Shown: positions 8,369-18,300, counted from the stretch's first letter. The stretch is DNA of 64,000 nt from Muribaculaceae bacterium (GCA_029060725.1 JAIDTL010000035.1:31633-95632), one strand, 5' to 3'. Program-made: numbers and translations. The notes: a model not told the origin generated them from the letters alone.

Positions 8369-9901
8369 TCAGATGATTCGGTGATTTTCATGTCCTTCTA
8401 CGTAGATAGCACTGAAAGGTCGTGCCGGACAAAGATTTTCGCATGCTCCGCAACCTATACATCTCTCAGTGTTGACAGTCGGTATCATGTGTCCGTTTTT
8501 GTATTCTACCATTGTTATAGCTCCGGTAGGGCAGTGGCGTGCACAGTTCCCACATTCTACATCATCTGTGATAGGCACACAGTTTGATTTCACCCATACA
8601 GCATGTCCAATTTGAATAGATGATTTTTCAGCGATGTCTAACGGACGAATAGCACCAGTCGGGCATACGTCTGAACAGCGTGTGCACTCAGGTCTGCAAT
8701 ATCCGTTTTCGTATGAAGATTCCGGTTGCATAAAGTTTTCAATGTCTGTCATCGGACGTAATACTCCATTAGGACAGGCTGAAATGCAAAGCTGGCAAGC
8801 AGTGCAATGATCATTAAGGTTTCGCAAGCTTATAGCTCCCGGAGGTGCGATGCGGGTCTTTCGGTTAGGTTTCTTTTTGTCTTCGATGACAGCGAGTCCG
8901 CCATCAAAAGTCTTATCTGCTGCTGAGAGGGCTGCCGAAGTGCCTAATATGGCAGCCGAGGTAATGAATTGGCGTCGTGAACCATCTATTTTCTCATTTG
9001 CCTGATGGGCATTTGCAGCTTTTAGTCCTACATATTTATAAGACAATGCCCCTTTATTGCATTTTCCTATGCAATCGAAGCAGGACACACAGCGCGAGTA
9101 ATCTATATTATGATTTGGGATGTCGATACAAGATGCTTTGCAATTGCGTGAACAAAGCTTACAGTCTACACATTTCGACTTGTCGATGACAATGCGAAAT
9201 AATGCGAAGCGTGAGAAGAAGCCAAGTACGGTACCGACCGGACAGATTGTATTGCAATAAGTTCTGCCATTTCTCCAGGCAAGAATTGCCAAAACTATTA
9301 GAGTTATGCCTGCTACGATAAGAACACCATATCCGTATTGCCAATATTCCACTTGATAGAAAGCGTAACTATTTCGTTGTTCTGCCCAAGTGGCAAGAAG
9401 ATTATTCCCCCAGATCCATATCGGTTTCAAAAGACTTGAAGCAATTCTGCCGTATGCGCTATATGGAGCAAGAAGTGCAACCATTGAATTAATGCCTAAA
9501 ATGATTGCAATCAGCATAATCCCAAGAAATGTATATCTGAGGATATTTAAAGGTTTTGAATACGAATATCTATTTTTTTTAGCTTTCTTTCCTGCCCATC
9601 CAAATCCGTCTTGCAGGATTCCCAATGGGCATATCACAGAGCAATAAAGCCGTCCGAAAAGCAATGTAAGAATTATAAGTCCTATTATAACAAGTACATT
9701 CAAAGACAGGATGGCAGGGAGAAACTGAATTTTTGCCATCCATCCGAAGATGGAATGCCATGTACCCGTAAAGTCTAAAAATAAAGGTGTTATCAAAAGA
9801 ATGCTTATTAAGGCAAGTATTATTCTGATATTCCTTAAAGGTGTCTTTATAGAATCTCTTTTTGTTGATTTTTTTGTCGCTGACTTTTCGTTTTTATTCA
9901 T
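8369..9901 (-). CDS. Membrane polyferredoxin, NapH-NapG-like fusion
   Basis: 510 residues. The first ~230 contain about five hydrophobic segments with two NapH/NosR-type motifs, CSVICPLGILQDG and CNTICPVGTVLG. A cytosolic-type ferredoxin pair follows (CVDCKLCSRNC, CVSCFDCIGKC). Near residue 308 is an internal twin-arginine, signal-like stretch (GSRRQFITSAAILG), and then a NapG-like module with further 4Fe-4S motifs (CTACQLCISACPNG, CTRCSDVCPTGAI, CGNCARHCPTGAI, CIGCGACENLCPA). It looks like NapH and NapG joined in one chain, probably passing electrons from the quinone pool across the membrane. No nap, nos or other reductase is in the window; the likely acceptor is the aldo/keto reductase encoded next. 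Confidence 0.85.
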   Translation of the reverse strand: MNKNEKSATKKSTKRDSIKTPLRNIRIILALISILLITPLFLDFTGTWHSIFGWMAKIQFLPAILSLNVLVIIGLIILTLLFGRLYCSVICPLGILQDGFGWAGKKAKKNRYSYSKPLNILRYTFLGIMLIAIILGINSMVALLAPYSAYGRIASSLLKPIWIWGNNLLATWAEQRNSYAFYQVEYWQYGYGVLIVAGITLIVLAILAWRNGRTYCNTICPVGTVLGFFSRFALFRIVIDKSKCVDCKLCSRNCKASCIDIPNHNIDYSRCVSCFDCIGKCNKGALSYKYVGLKAANAHQANEKIDGSRRQFITSAAILGTSAALSAADKTFDGGLAVIEDKKKPNRKTRIAPPGAISLRNLNDHCTACQLCISACPNGVLRPMTDIENFMQPESSYENGYCRPECTRCSDVCPTGAIRPLDIAEKSSIQIGHAVWVKSNCVPITDDVECGNCARHCPTGAITMVEYKNGHMIPTVNTERCIGCGACENLCPARPFSAIYVEGHENHRII

Positions 9902-9947
9902 ATAGTGTTCCTTGTGTTAGGAGATAATTTTAATGATTTTTCTATGG

Positions 9948-9978
9948 CAAAATTAATAAAAAATCTATAAAAACCAAA
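9948..9978 (-). promoter_or_regulatory. Promoter of the polyferredoxin / aldo-keto reductase operon
   Basis: Minus-strand TTTG (9975-9978), 19-base spacer, TAATTTTG (9948-9955), 46 bases upstream of the ATG. It lies next to the terminator of the preceding GH43 gene, so the operon is insulated. Confidence 0.7.
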
Positions 9979-9984
9979 ATCTTG

Positions 9985-10020
9985 AGTAAAAATAGGGGAT
10001 AATTTAAAATAATTATCCCC
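9985..10020 (-). terminator. Terminator of the GH43 gene
   Basis: Perfect 10-bp stem GGGGATAATT / AATTATCCCC (9995-10004 and 10011-10020) with a 6-base loop. On the minus strand it is followed by TATTTTTACT. It sits 30 bases past the GH43 stop codon. Confidence 0.75.
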
Positions 10021-10050
10021 GGTTGATTTCATTAATAAAGTGGAAAATGC

Positions 10051-12684
10051 TTATCTTTGAATATACTTTCTTCCGCCGCGGATTACAATTCCTTTATAAG
10101 ACTCATCAACCTCTTGACCGAAAATATTGTATACTTTATCAATGTCTGGATTTGCATTAACTAATATATCATCAATGCCTGTGTCAAGATCCGATCCGTC
10201 GATATATGATTTTTCGTTTACGAAAAAGAGAGTTATTTTCTCCGGTTTTGACGCAATATTCATATTGAATGAATAATTGTATGCTTTTCCAGCTTCGGTC
10301 GTTATGGTTGAATTCATTGAGAAATTGCCATTATAATCGTATGCGGTGTGCATATCTACCAATGAATTGTTCATATCGTTTTTAAAAGTATCCCAATTGT
10401 AGTCGCTTGAGCATCCATTATTGCTCATGGTCGTATTGTTCCAATTGTCGCAGCGTATACCGAAGTATTCTGTATAAGCGCTTGCCCCATGTGTTGAGTT
10501 TGCACCATAAAGACACCAATTGTGCCAATTTTCGGCTGCTCCTGAATAGTTGTAGAAGTGAAAGTCAGCTGATTCTCCCATCTGAATCACATAGTCGTCC
10601 ATTGAAAAATTAGACCACCATCCGGCATTGATATCCTTCTTTTGAGACACTGGATAATAGACTGCTGCTTCCGGTTGGTGTGTTTTGTCTCCTGTAGATC
10701 GAGTATATGGTCCCATCTTAAAAAAGAGATCTCCTGATTTCACTTCTATTGAAATTGTGATTTCGTGTCCATCTTCAGTGGGAGAATAAATGCCTTCAGA
10801 CGACAAAGTTTCGGGCTCCGGTTCGCCTGTTGCAGCATTTCTCACATCAAATGTCAGAGTGACATTTTCAAATTGCGGTGCATCGCCCTGAATAAGAGTG
10901 TTATCGTTTCCAATGAAGTTATTGACTAATCTTTTATATGCATCAGCTACCGCACTCTTAGGAGTTAGTTTATAGAGCCAAACGGGGACTCCATTCTTGT
11001 TAGTGGCTGTAAAGCATATAGAAGGCATGTCTTGATATCCGTCAACATTCTGGTTTAAAACTACTCCATAATATGCTACGTTGTTGATGTTCAACGTCAC
11101 ATAAGATTTTCCATCCTCAGAGTAAGCCCAAGTGCCCGCGCGGTCACCTGAGATCTTACCATCTTCAGAAAGCTTGACAGTTATGGGTGTTGACTCAGCC
11201 ATATTATTATGATCAAGTTTATAAGGATGGATTAGAAGTTTGTATGTTCCTGCTATTTCTTGAGGAGAGAAAAGTTGCCGGCTTTCAATATCGGCTTGGC
11301 GGGTTTGTTTCCCCGTGAATCGGAATGGGGAAGCGACGGGCCAACCAAGTTCATTGATAAAGAGTTGACGAGTTCTGACATTGAATCCTAAAGTACCGTT
11401 ATGGAATTTAGTATGGTAAACTACAAATGCATCTCCCTCAGAATCGACTATTGCTGAATTATGCCCTTCTGCACATTCTCCGACAGTCATTGTGCCCCAA
11501 TTATTCATAGCCCCTATGATTTTAACACCTTTATTCGTAGCTGCTTTCGGACCATAGTTAAGCTGATAATTGGTATATGTTGCTGCAGCTCCGGCACTGT
11601 CTTTATAAGGTCCATCAGGATTTGAAGAGCGGAAAATGCGCATTTCATATCCACCATCAGGAGCTAATCCTCCGTACGTCACAAAGAGATAGTAATAATC
11701 TCCAATCTTCTGGATATATGGTCCTTCCCCGGATACGTAGCATCCTCCTGCTATTAGTCTTCCGAAGTAAGGATCACTTGTATATCCGGTAAATGAAGCA
11801 CCATTAGGTGCCTTTCCATTATAGGTTTTAGCATCGTAAGTATATGTATAATCACGAAGACCTGTGTTGGGGTCAAGTTTTATTATGAAAATACCTCCTG
11901 ACCATGAGCCGTAGACCATCCAAAGCTGATCGTCGTCGTCAAAGAAAATGCATGGATCAATGCAATTGGGCCAAAGGTTGCCCCAAGCGGAAGTCTTGTA
12001 GCGCGAGGGTAGTTGGTCCAGTTCTCCAAGTACAAGTTCGAGATCAGTGTCCTTATAGGAAACACTCTTTCCTGAATAAGTCTGGCCATTGAACCCACTG
12101 CTTATAATGGGAGCTTGATATTGGAATGGACCTGTCGGTTTGTCAGAAGTGAGTAAAACAATTGTGGATGCCCAGTAATCACCGTTAAGCGACAAATACA
12201 TACACCATTTTCCCATATTGGGATTGTAAATTACATCAGGAGCCCATTGGTCGCCGGAAATCCAATTAGCTTCACTTACTGGCTTGCGATCTCCAACTTG
12301 GATTCCGGCGTATGTAGAACAATATGCTCCGGCGTCAAATGATCGGAGTGTTTCTGTTGTAGTGACTCCATTACGAGTCACTTGTACGGAATGCTCAGGA
12401 CTTGATTTGAATTCCTGGGCGTAGCCTTTAGTATAAATTCCGGAATTGTTGATGTTGGTCAGATTAATAAGATCGGTAGTTTTTGCAAATCCTATATGCG
12501 AACCCATTATATAATAGGTCTCATCTACTGGATTATAATAAATCGACGGATCATGAACTCCAACCTCTTTGTAAGATTTAGAAGTTGGCATATCAGAGAT
12601 ATCACTAATTGTTAATTCAGTCTCAGCTTTTCCTATAAATGGCATAATAAAAGCAGACAACAAAATTATAGCATGTCTATACAT
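10051..12684 (-). CDS. Secreted GH43-family glycosidase (arabinan-type)
   Basis: 877 residues with a cleavable signal peptide (MYRHAIILLSAFIMPFIGKA). The five-bladed GH43 catalytic module spans about residues 30-480. Its triad candidates are Asp in VHDPSIYY (near 43), Asp in CIDPCIFFDD (near 243) and Glu in SGEGPYIQ (near 317). Sequence around EGHNSAIVD resembles endo-arabinanases and related arabinosidases. A beta-rich region of unknown role follows, then a C-terminal region with aromatic, ligand-binding-like sequence (residues ~650-830). The last ~25 residues (VYNIFGQEV...GIVIRGG) form a short sorting-like tail. No SusC/SusD pair is adjacent. The exact bond specificity cannot be told from sequence alone. 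Confidence 0.85.
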   Translation of the reverse strand: MYRHAIILLSAFIMPFIGKAETELTISDISDMPTSKSYKEVGVHDPSIYYNPVDETYYIMGSHIGFAKTTDLINLTNINNSGIYTKGYAQEFKSSPEHSVQVTRNGVTTTETLRSFDAGAYCSTYAGIQVGDRKPVSEANWISGDQWAPDVIYNPNMGKWCMYLSLNGDYWASTIVLLTSDKPTGPFQYQAPIISSGFNGQTYSGKSVSYKDTDLELVLGELDQLPSRYKTSAWGNLWPNCIDPCIFFDDDDQLWMVYGSWSGGIFIIKLDPNTGLRDYTYTYDAKTYNGKAPNGASFTGYTSDPYFGRLIAGGCYVSGEGPYIQKIGDYYYLFVTYGGLAPDGGYEMRIFRSSNPDGPYKDSAGAAATYTNYQLNYGPKAATNKGVKIIGAMNNWGTMTVGECAEGHNSAIVDSEGDAFVVYHTKFHNGTLGFNVRTRQLFINELGWPVASPFRFTGKQTRQADIESRQLFSPQEIAGTYKLLIHPYKLDHNNMAESTPITVKLSEDGKISGDRAGTWAYSEDGKSYVTLNINNVAYYGVVLNQNVDGYQDMPSICFTATNKNGVPVWLYKLTPKSAVADAYKRLVNNFIGNDNTLIQGDAPQFENVTLTFDVRNAATGEPEPETLSSEGIYSPTEDGHEITISIEVKSGDLFFKMGPYTRSTGDKTHQPEAAVYYPVSQKKDINAGWWSNFSMDDYVIQMGESADFHFYNYSGAAENWHNWCLYGANSTHGASAYTEYFGIRCDNWNNTTMSNNGCSSDYNWDTFKNDMNNSLVDMHTAYDYNGNFSMNSTITTEAGKAYNYSFNMNIASKPEKITLFFVNEKSYIDGSDLDTGIDDILVNANPDIDKVYNIFGQEVDESYKGIVIRGGRKYIQR

Positions 12685-12731
12685 TATTTTTATGTGTTAG
12701 GTTTATTAGTATGATAGTAGTTATTGTTTTG

Positions 12732-12762
12732 CAAAGGTAATGAAAAAATTGTTATAAGCAAA
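12732..12762 (-). promoter_or_regulatory. Promoter of the GH43 gene
   Basis: Minus-strand TTTG (12759-12762), 19-base spacer, TACCTTTG (12732-12739), 48 bases before the ATG. It shares the 256-base divergent intergenic region with the next promoter. I see no further structure there beyond AT-rich sequence. Confidence 0.7.
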
Positions 12763-12881
12763 ATTAAGTGAAAGAAATTATTAATTAAAAATTTATCTTG
12801 TTAATCCTTTAATTCGTATAAAATATACTTAATAATGAAATATCGTTGAGTAATTAATAGAAATTTCTGACAGAATTATTT

Positions 12882-12910
12882 TTGATATATATATTTTTTT
12901 ATTAACTTTG
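12882..12910 (+). promoter_or_regulatory. Promoter of the small secreted protein gene
   Basis: TAACTTTG (12903-12910) is a full -7 match. The nearest TTG (12882-12884) gives an 18-base spacer, slightly shorter than usual. The ATG follows after 30 bases. Confidence 0.6.
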
Positions 12911-12940
12911 CATTTAAAAATAAAAATCAAAGCGAAAAAT

Positions 12941-13639
12941 ATGAAGAAATTTCTACTTGGCGCAGCGTTAGTAGCTGTATGTGCTTCAGCAAGTGCGGAA
13001 GACTTTTCAAAATTCTTTAAGATTACATATAATGATGAGACCATCGAAAATGGTCAGACTGTAGTTGATGGGTATTATTATGATCCGATTCTCGTAGACT
13101 ATCCCCAATTTGCAGGCGATGATTGGGATAGTGATTACGATAGCAAGGCGGAAATATTTGCCACAAATATATCAGATGAACCCCAAAGGCTTGAATTCCG
13201 TCTGCAGTATGTGACGCCTGCGGTGGAAGTATTCAATGCTAACGAAGCTCTTGGAGACGTTACTGTATGTTTCTTCAGTCAAAATGGGGAAGCTAATTGT
13301 CTTCCCAATCCATTTGATTTTAGCAGTGAGATGCCTCAAGAGGCTATCAGTGCTGAGGAATATATGAGAATGGATGTTGAGCACTTAGGTTTCAAGGATC
13401 TTACTCCAGTCACTGTAAAACTTGAGATGAGGGTGATGGACGAAGACAAAGAGATAGCCAATGCTTATATTTTTGTAAACTTCACTAATAAGACAGATAT
13501 TACAATGGCTGTAGAAGGAATTCAAGCAGAATCATCCTCAGAATTCTATACAATCCAAGGTGTGCGTGTTGCAGAACCTCAGAAAGGACAAATCTACATA
13601 GAGCGTAAAGGATCTAAAGTTTCAAAGCGTATCTTCTAA
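12941..13639 (+). CDS. Secreted protein of unknown function with C-terminal sorting-like tail
   Basis: 232 residues from the ATG at 12941. The upstream in-frame ATG at 12908 is rejected because it overlaps the promoter's -7 box and would bury the signal peptide. The N-terminus MKKFLLGAALVAVCASASA is a classic signal peptide. The mature part is acidic with alternating beta-like strands and no recognised domain. The end (FYTIQGVRVAEPQKGQIYI, then a basic stretch) follows the same tail pattern as the GH43 enzyme divergent to it and the GH51 enzyme at 34-38 kb. Function unknown; the shared intergenic region with GH43 is the only context clue. Confidence 0.75.
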   Translation: MKKFLLGAALVAVCASASAEDFSKFFKITYNDETIENGQTVVDGYYYDPILVDYPQFAGDDWDSDYDSKAEIFATNISDEPQRLEFRLQYVTPAVEVFNANEALGDVTVCFFSQNGEANCLPNPFDFSSEMPQEAISAEEYMRMDVEHLGFKDLTPVTVKLEMRVMDEDKEIANAYIFVNFTNKTDITMAVEGIQAESSSEFYTIQGVRVAEPQKGQIYIERKGSKVSKRIF

Positions 13640-13657
13640 TATTAAAATATAATAGTA

Positions 13658-13697
13658 AAACGCCGTCGAAATATTATTCTGACGGCGTTTGTTTTTG
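13658..13697 (+). terminator. Terminator after the small secreted protein gene
   Basis: Perfect 10-bp stem AAACGCCGTC / GACGGCGTTT (13658-13667 and 13681-13690), 13-base loop, then GTTTTTG. On the minus strand it ends in GTTTTAC, so it may also stop transcription coming from pth. Confidence 0.8.
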
Positions 13698-13745
13698 TTA
13701 GGAGAAGATTACTATCCCTACATTAGTGTCAAAAATGAAAATTAA

Positions 13746-14387
13746 TCAATTGAAATGATTCATAGCGAAAGCCGGTCCTGACAGACAGTAAGCAGAGACG
13801 CAGTCTGCAGCCTTGTCAAGGATAGCCGGGAGATCCTTTCGTTCCTCTGGCGTAAAAACTCCAAGAACATAGTCAATCTGATGACCACGAGTGAACTCAT
13901 TGCCAACTCCTATCCTCAGACGAGCATAATTGGAGTTGCCTAATTCCGAAGCAATGTTCTTCAGACCGTTATGACCTCCGTCTGATCCACGTTGCTTCAA
14001 TCGTATAGAACCGAAAGGAAGCGCGAGATCATCAACTACAATAAGAAGATTTTCTAATGGAAGTTTCTCCTGATTCATCCAATAGCGTACGGCGACACCA
14101 CTTAGGTTCATAAATGTTGAGGGCTTGAGAAGCATCAGCTCGCAATTCTTAATCTTCACTGTTGTCATATCACCATAACGACAGGATTTCCATGTTGCAC
14201 CTGCTCTATCAGCAAGCACATCCACTACCATAAACCCTGCATTGTGGCGTGTGCCTACATAGTCAGGTCCGATATTTCCAAGTCCTACAATAAGAAACTT
14301 TTTCATAGCAGTAATATTTTCAGAGTCATTCTTCTGACTTTGATTGTCATGATGAAAGAGACTCATAATATAATCCCAAAAACTCAT
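13746..14387 (-). CDS. pth: Peptidyl-tRNA hydrolase
   Basis: Releases tRNA from prematurely dissociated peptidyl-tRNA. Family motifs are clear: [19 protein letters not shown] with the catalytic His, [22 protein letters not shown] and [12 protein letters not shown]. The core matches the usual ~187 residues. This ORF has 27 extra residues before [11 protein letters not shown] (alternative start at 14306). The extension ([16 protein letters not shown]) looks coding-like, so the longer form is given, but the shorter start is quite possible. It lies downstream of rplY, a common pairing, separated by a hairpin that may reduce read-through. Confidence 0.93.
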   Translation of the reverse strand: MSFWDYIMSLFHHDNQSQKNDSENITAMKKFLIVGLGNIGPDYVGTRHNAGFMVVDVLADRAGATWKSCRYGDMTTVKIKNCELMLLKPSTFMNLSGVAVRYWMNQEKLPLENLLIVVDDLALPFGSIRLKQRGSDGGHNGLKNIASELGNSNYARLRIGVGNEFTRGHQIDYVLGVFTPEERKDLPAILDKAADCVSAYCLSGPAFAMNHFN

Positions 14388-14414
14388 AGCTTTAGAGTGA
14401 GGGGCTAATTGTTA

Positions 14415-14446
14415 AAATAAAGGCGATATGGTGTTGCCATATCGCC
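14415..14446 (-). terminator. Hairpin between rplY and pth
   Basis: Perfect 10-bp stem GGCGATATGG / CCATATCGCC (14422-14431 and 14437-14446) with a 5-base loop. On the minus strand it is followed by TTTATTTTAAC. It is placed to terminate or attenuate transcription leaving rplY before pth. Confidence 0.7.
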
Positions 14447-14471
14447 CGAAAATATTTGTCGGCAATCGTGA

Positions 14472-15119
14472 TTACTCTGCTTTTGCAGCAGCACCACGAG
14501 CAGCTCTTGTAAGCTGAACTGCACAAACGACAGCATTCTTTGCATTCATCAGTTCGAGACCTTCGAAGTGGAGGTCGCCAACTGCGAGAGACTTGCCAAG
14601 ACCAAGGTGGTCAACATTGACAACGAGCTGTTCGGGGATTTCGTTATAGAGAGCTTTAACTTTAAGCTTACGCATAGAGAGCTGGAGCTTACCACCGGCT
14701 TTCACACCTTCAGCGTGACCTTCGATCTTAACAGGTACTTCCATGATGATTGGCTTGTCGGGATAAACTTCGAGGAAGTCGATGTGGAGGACAGTATCCT
14801 TGACAGGCTGGAAAGCCAGATCTTTCATAACTGCCTTACGTACTTTTCCATTGAGTTCGAGGTCAATTTCGAAAATGTCAGGAGTGAAGATGAGCTTACG
14901 CACGTCTTCAGATGTCACTGTGATGTCGGTAGTAATCATACCGCGCTTTGCATCAAGTTCTACGAGTTTCTCACCCGGCTCAAGAGCACCTGTATAGGGG
15001 AGTTCTACGATTTTGCCACCGTTAAGCACAGCGGGAATTTTTCCTTCTTTGCGGATGGCTTTCACAGCCTTTTTGCCGAGATCTTGACGTGCCTCAGCCT
15101 TGAGATTGAATTTCTTCAT
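14472..15119 (-). CDS. rplY: 50S ribosomal protein L25 / general stress protein Ctc
   Basis: 215 residues, the long CTC/TL5 form: an N-terminal 5S rRNA-binding L25 domain (MKKFNLKAEARQDLGKKAVK onward, to about residue 95) and a C-terminal beta domain (DFLEVYPDKPIIMEVPVKI, KLQLSMRKLKVKA). The tail is Ala-rich (AARGAAAKAE). It binds 5S rRNA in the large subunit. It has a strong promoter and an unusually long leader for this window, which suggests post-transcriptional control (inference). Confidence 0.96.
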   Translation of the reverse strand: MKKFNLKAEARQDLGKKAVKAIRKEGKIPAVLNGGKIVELPYTGALEPGEKLVELDAKRGMITTDITVTSEDVRKLIFTPDIFEIDLELNGKVRKAVMKDLAFQPVKDTVLHIDFLEVYPDKPIIMEVPVKIEGHAEGVKAGGKLQLSMRKLKVKALYNEIPEQLVVNVDHLGLGKSLAVGDLHFEGLELMNAKNAVVCAVQLTRAARGAAAKAE

Positions 15120-15231
15120 TTTTTTTGATGTGTTACTAAAAATATTGAATATTTCCCATCACACTGTGGGTCCGGCTCATGGCATTCACGATGCCTTTCA
15201 GCCGCCCTTTATTGCTTTTGGGCTTTTCAGA
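15120..15231 (-). promoter_or_regulatory. Structured 5' leader of rplY (candidate r-protein leader)
   Basis: About 110 transcribed bases between the predicted start and the ATG, against roughly 0-75 for other genes here. On the minus strand it contains GGCAT-cgtga-ATGCC (15181-15195), a CCCA-N8-TGGG stem just downstream, and GCCC/GGGC pairing at the 5' end. It ends in a purine/T-rich stretch before the ATG. The pairing was judged by eye only. Confidence 0.4.
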
Positions 15232-15234
15232 CTG

Positions 15235-15265
15235 CAAAATTACAAAAAATATTTGTATTTGCCAA
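15235..15265 (-). promoter_or_regulatory. Promoter of rplY
   Basis: Minus-strand TTG (15263-15265, within TTTTGG), 20-base spacer, TAATTTTG (15235-15242). This is a full consensus match, and it lies between the 3' end of the addB-like gene and rplY. Confidence 0.75.
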
Positions 15266-15308
15266 AATATTTTTATGTTGTTTTGAATTTTATGCACTAC
15301 TCGTAAGG

Positions 15309-18300
15309 TTATCGCCAACAGATAGTTTTGAATTGGCAATAATTGCACGATGTGAAATTATTAGGAGGACTAAATGGTGTTTCAGGGTCAAAGATCTGAA
15401 TGAGGGTATGCTCCAGGTTGCTGAGAAATTCTTCATTCATTTCTTTGTGATTTTGTTGAATAGTATCTCCTATTTTGGGATATGTGTGTTGACCGGACTT
15501 CAATGAATTGATATCATAAAGTTCAAGCACGAGTGGAAGATGTGGCAGTCCATTTCCTTTACTGAAGAGATCAAGCAATGGGCGAGGTGCATCTTTTTTT
15601 AGATTTTTATTTGGAAGCGCATCAAACAGGTTGGCATATAGCCAGAGCTGAAGCAGATTCCTTCCTTTGGCATCACCTTCGAAGACACTCTGCATTGATT
15701 CTGTTTGGACATGCACAGCTCCTGTCTTGTAGTCAACTACTCTGAGAGCTTCACTTTCAGGTCCATTTACTTTATCAAGACGGTCGATAGCAAAGCGCAT
15801 GTTGATCGGCTCTCCTTCCAGCATCTTTAGGCTAACATTGCCTTCGATTTCCACACCATAAAGGAGGAATGGCGCCTGACTCAGGTCAAAATCAAGAATG
15901 TTTAACACTTGCTTTATAAGCACTTTTGCAACGAAAGCTACAGATCCTCGCAATGGAGTGTCGAGTTTGTCTTCTTTTCTGTGGAAATGATATTTATTTA
16001 TCCCATATCTGATAAGTCGCTCTATTTCAGTTCTATTCTTTTTCTTGGCATTAATGAGCTTAGCATCAATAATCTCCGGGTGGTCGAGATAGTATCCTTG
16101 CTTGTCTTCAGGCAGATAAATGTTTTGCATCACATAGTGCAGTATCGTGCCCTGTGTGATGGCATCGATATAGTCTACAGATTCTTCATCAGTGTGAATT
16201 CTAAGGAGATGCTCGAAGTAAAAACGTATCTGACAGTCGGCATATCGTGTCAGCGCTGTTGCCGATAGGTTTCTTCCTTGTTTGCTGGAATCTCGATAAG
16301 CAGAGAGAAGCTCCATAATTTCTTGGTTCTTCTCAATTGGAGAGGGTTTTAGATCTGACTTTGATATGTCAAAAGATCGAGACTCAAGTTTAAGCGTTTC
16401 TTTTGCATATAGATATTGAAGCTGTAAGACGTAGCGGGAGATGTCGCCACTCCTTGCTCCTTCAGAAGAGCGGGCATCATAAAGGAGCACTACTTCTTTA
16501 GCACGTGCTATCATGCGGAAGAAATAATATGCAAATATTGACTCCGAGTAATTGATAGGAGGAAGACCGTAGGCTTTGCGCAGTGAATCTGAAATGAATG
16601 TGCGGACTCTCCGACGAGCCGGAAGTATCCTTTCGTTGAGCGACGGGATAATGATACGGTTGAAATCGAGAGCACGAGTCTCAAGCATACCCATCACTTG
16701 GAGCCCTCTTAAGGGTTGACCTTCGAATGTCACAATCTCACCTGAAATAAGGCGTTCCGAGAGAGCAAGGAAGGTGCGCCATTGCATGGAAATCTCATAT
16801 TCTTGCACAGTGGCAAGAAGTTGCTTGAGTAGCAATCGATAGACTTCAATATTAGCAACATCCACATTTTCTTTCAATATCTTCATGTCGTCATTCGATA
16901 TGGACTCAGATGCCTTCCCTAAAATAGCATCAAGCCACATGACGACTTGTGCGGGTGTGGAGTCGTCTGATAGAGGTGCAAGAAGTTCAGACATCTCTTT
17001 TGATATTCCCCTGACCTCCTGGATATTGACAATGGAATGATGGTGTTTTTTTATCCATTCTTTCACTTTTGAGACTGCATCTCCAAAAAGAGAGTGGCTG
17101 AAAGGGTGAGAAAGCACCAATTCAAGATCTTTAAAGTAGTAGCCTACGTAATTGCCGGATTTTCTACGGCTACTTTGTAGGCGTTTTAAAAGCGACACAA
17201 AAGTGGCTGCCCCTGAAAGTTTCAATGGATAGCCCATTGTTAAGTTGACATCCTGAATGTTGTCTGGCAGAGAATAGAGAATAGGAATGAGCAGGCTTTC
17301 ATCAGGAAGCACTACGGCTACTTTCGCATCGTCGAATTCAGATTCATCAATGCGTTTTCCTATCTTCTCAATCTCATCGCAAGCTACCTTCGCCTGAAGA
17401 GTATTGGAAGGCACGGCTATCACCTTTATATTGCCAGGCATTTCATTTACTGCAGACATTGACAAGTAAGGTGATGCCCACTCCGGTGATGGCCAACGCT
17501 TCATATTGCGCAGCACGTATCTTCCTGCTCCGGAAGTCATGTCGTTGATTACCGGTCCAGGAGTGTCCCAGAAGAAATCTGCAAACGGCTCATCCAAATC
17601 TTCGGTTCTATAAGATGCAAGAGCATCAAATATTCGGCTTTCCGAATGAGTAAGTGCATTGAAACCAATGAAAATTATTTTCTTGGCAGTAACGGAATCC
17701 GGTATTTCTTCTTCCAAAATATCGGCTGCAAGTCTGTAGGCTCCGCCTGATGAAATTAGTCCCCTCAGATCCAAAGACTCCTTAAAGGCATGATAGAGTG
17801 GAGCCATAGTTTGCCAAATAGGCAGGAATTTCTTGTGGAGCTCATTGTCTATATTGTCGTTGAAATTTTTCCAAAAACCGGTGGCTACATCCGCAGGGTC
17901 GTAAACTTGTCCGAAAAACTCCTCCATTACTTTCAGCTGCTCTTCGGTTAAGAAGTTGGAACTGATTTCCTTGAGATCCTTTACATTTTTGAAGATTTCT
18001 TCAGGATCAATGTCTTGCATGTCAACTTCGTTGAAGTCGGAGAGGGCAGTTTCTCCCCAACGGCGAAATCGGTCGAATTCCTGAATGTTTTTTACCCCCA
18101 TTCTTTTTTGAAGCTCCATATATGCTTTATACATTATGAATAGGAGTTCAATGCGACTTGCCACGACTTTCCCTGACACTTTCTCCACAAATTCTGACAT
18201 TGTAGTGACTTCCGGAAGAATGTTGACATTTCCTTTAAGAGAATTCGTCAAATTCTTGAGAAAGAAAGTACAAGCTCGGCGACTTGGAAACACAAAAGTA

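Noticed and set aside
14568-15128. 186-residue plus-strand ORF opposite rplY
   Set aside because: Exactly antisense to the well-supported L25 gene, composition not protein-like, and no promoter. The same applies to long shadows at 5186-5710, 19684-20334, 25185-25712, 37169-37693, 61521-62180 and 62884-63489.
15136-15180. Short leader peptide MSRTHSVMGNIQYF upstream of rplY
   Set aside because: A 14-codon frame exists in the leader, but it has no RBS or regulatory codon run, and it lies where RNA pairing is a better explanation.
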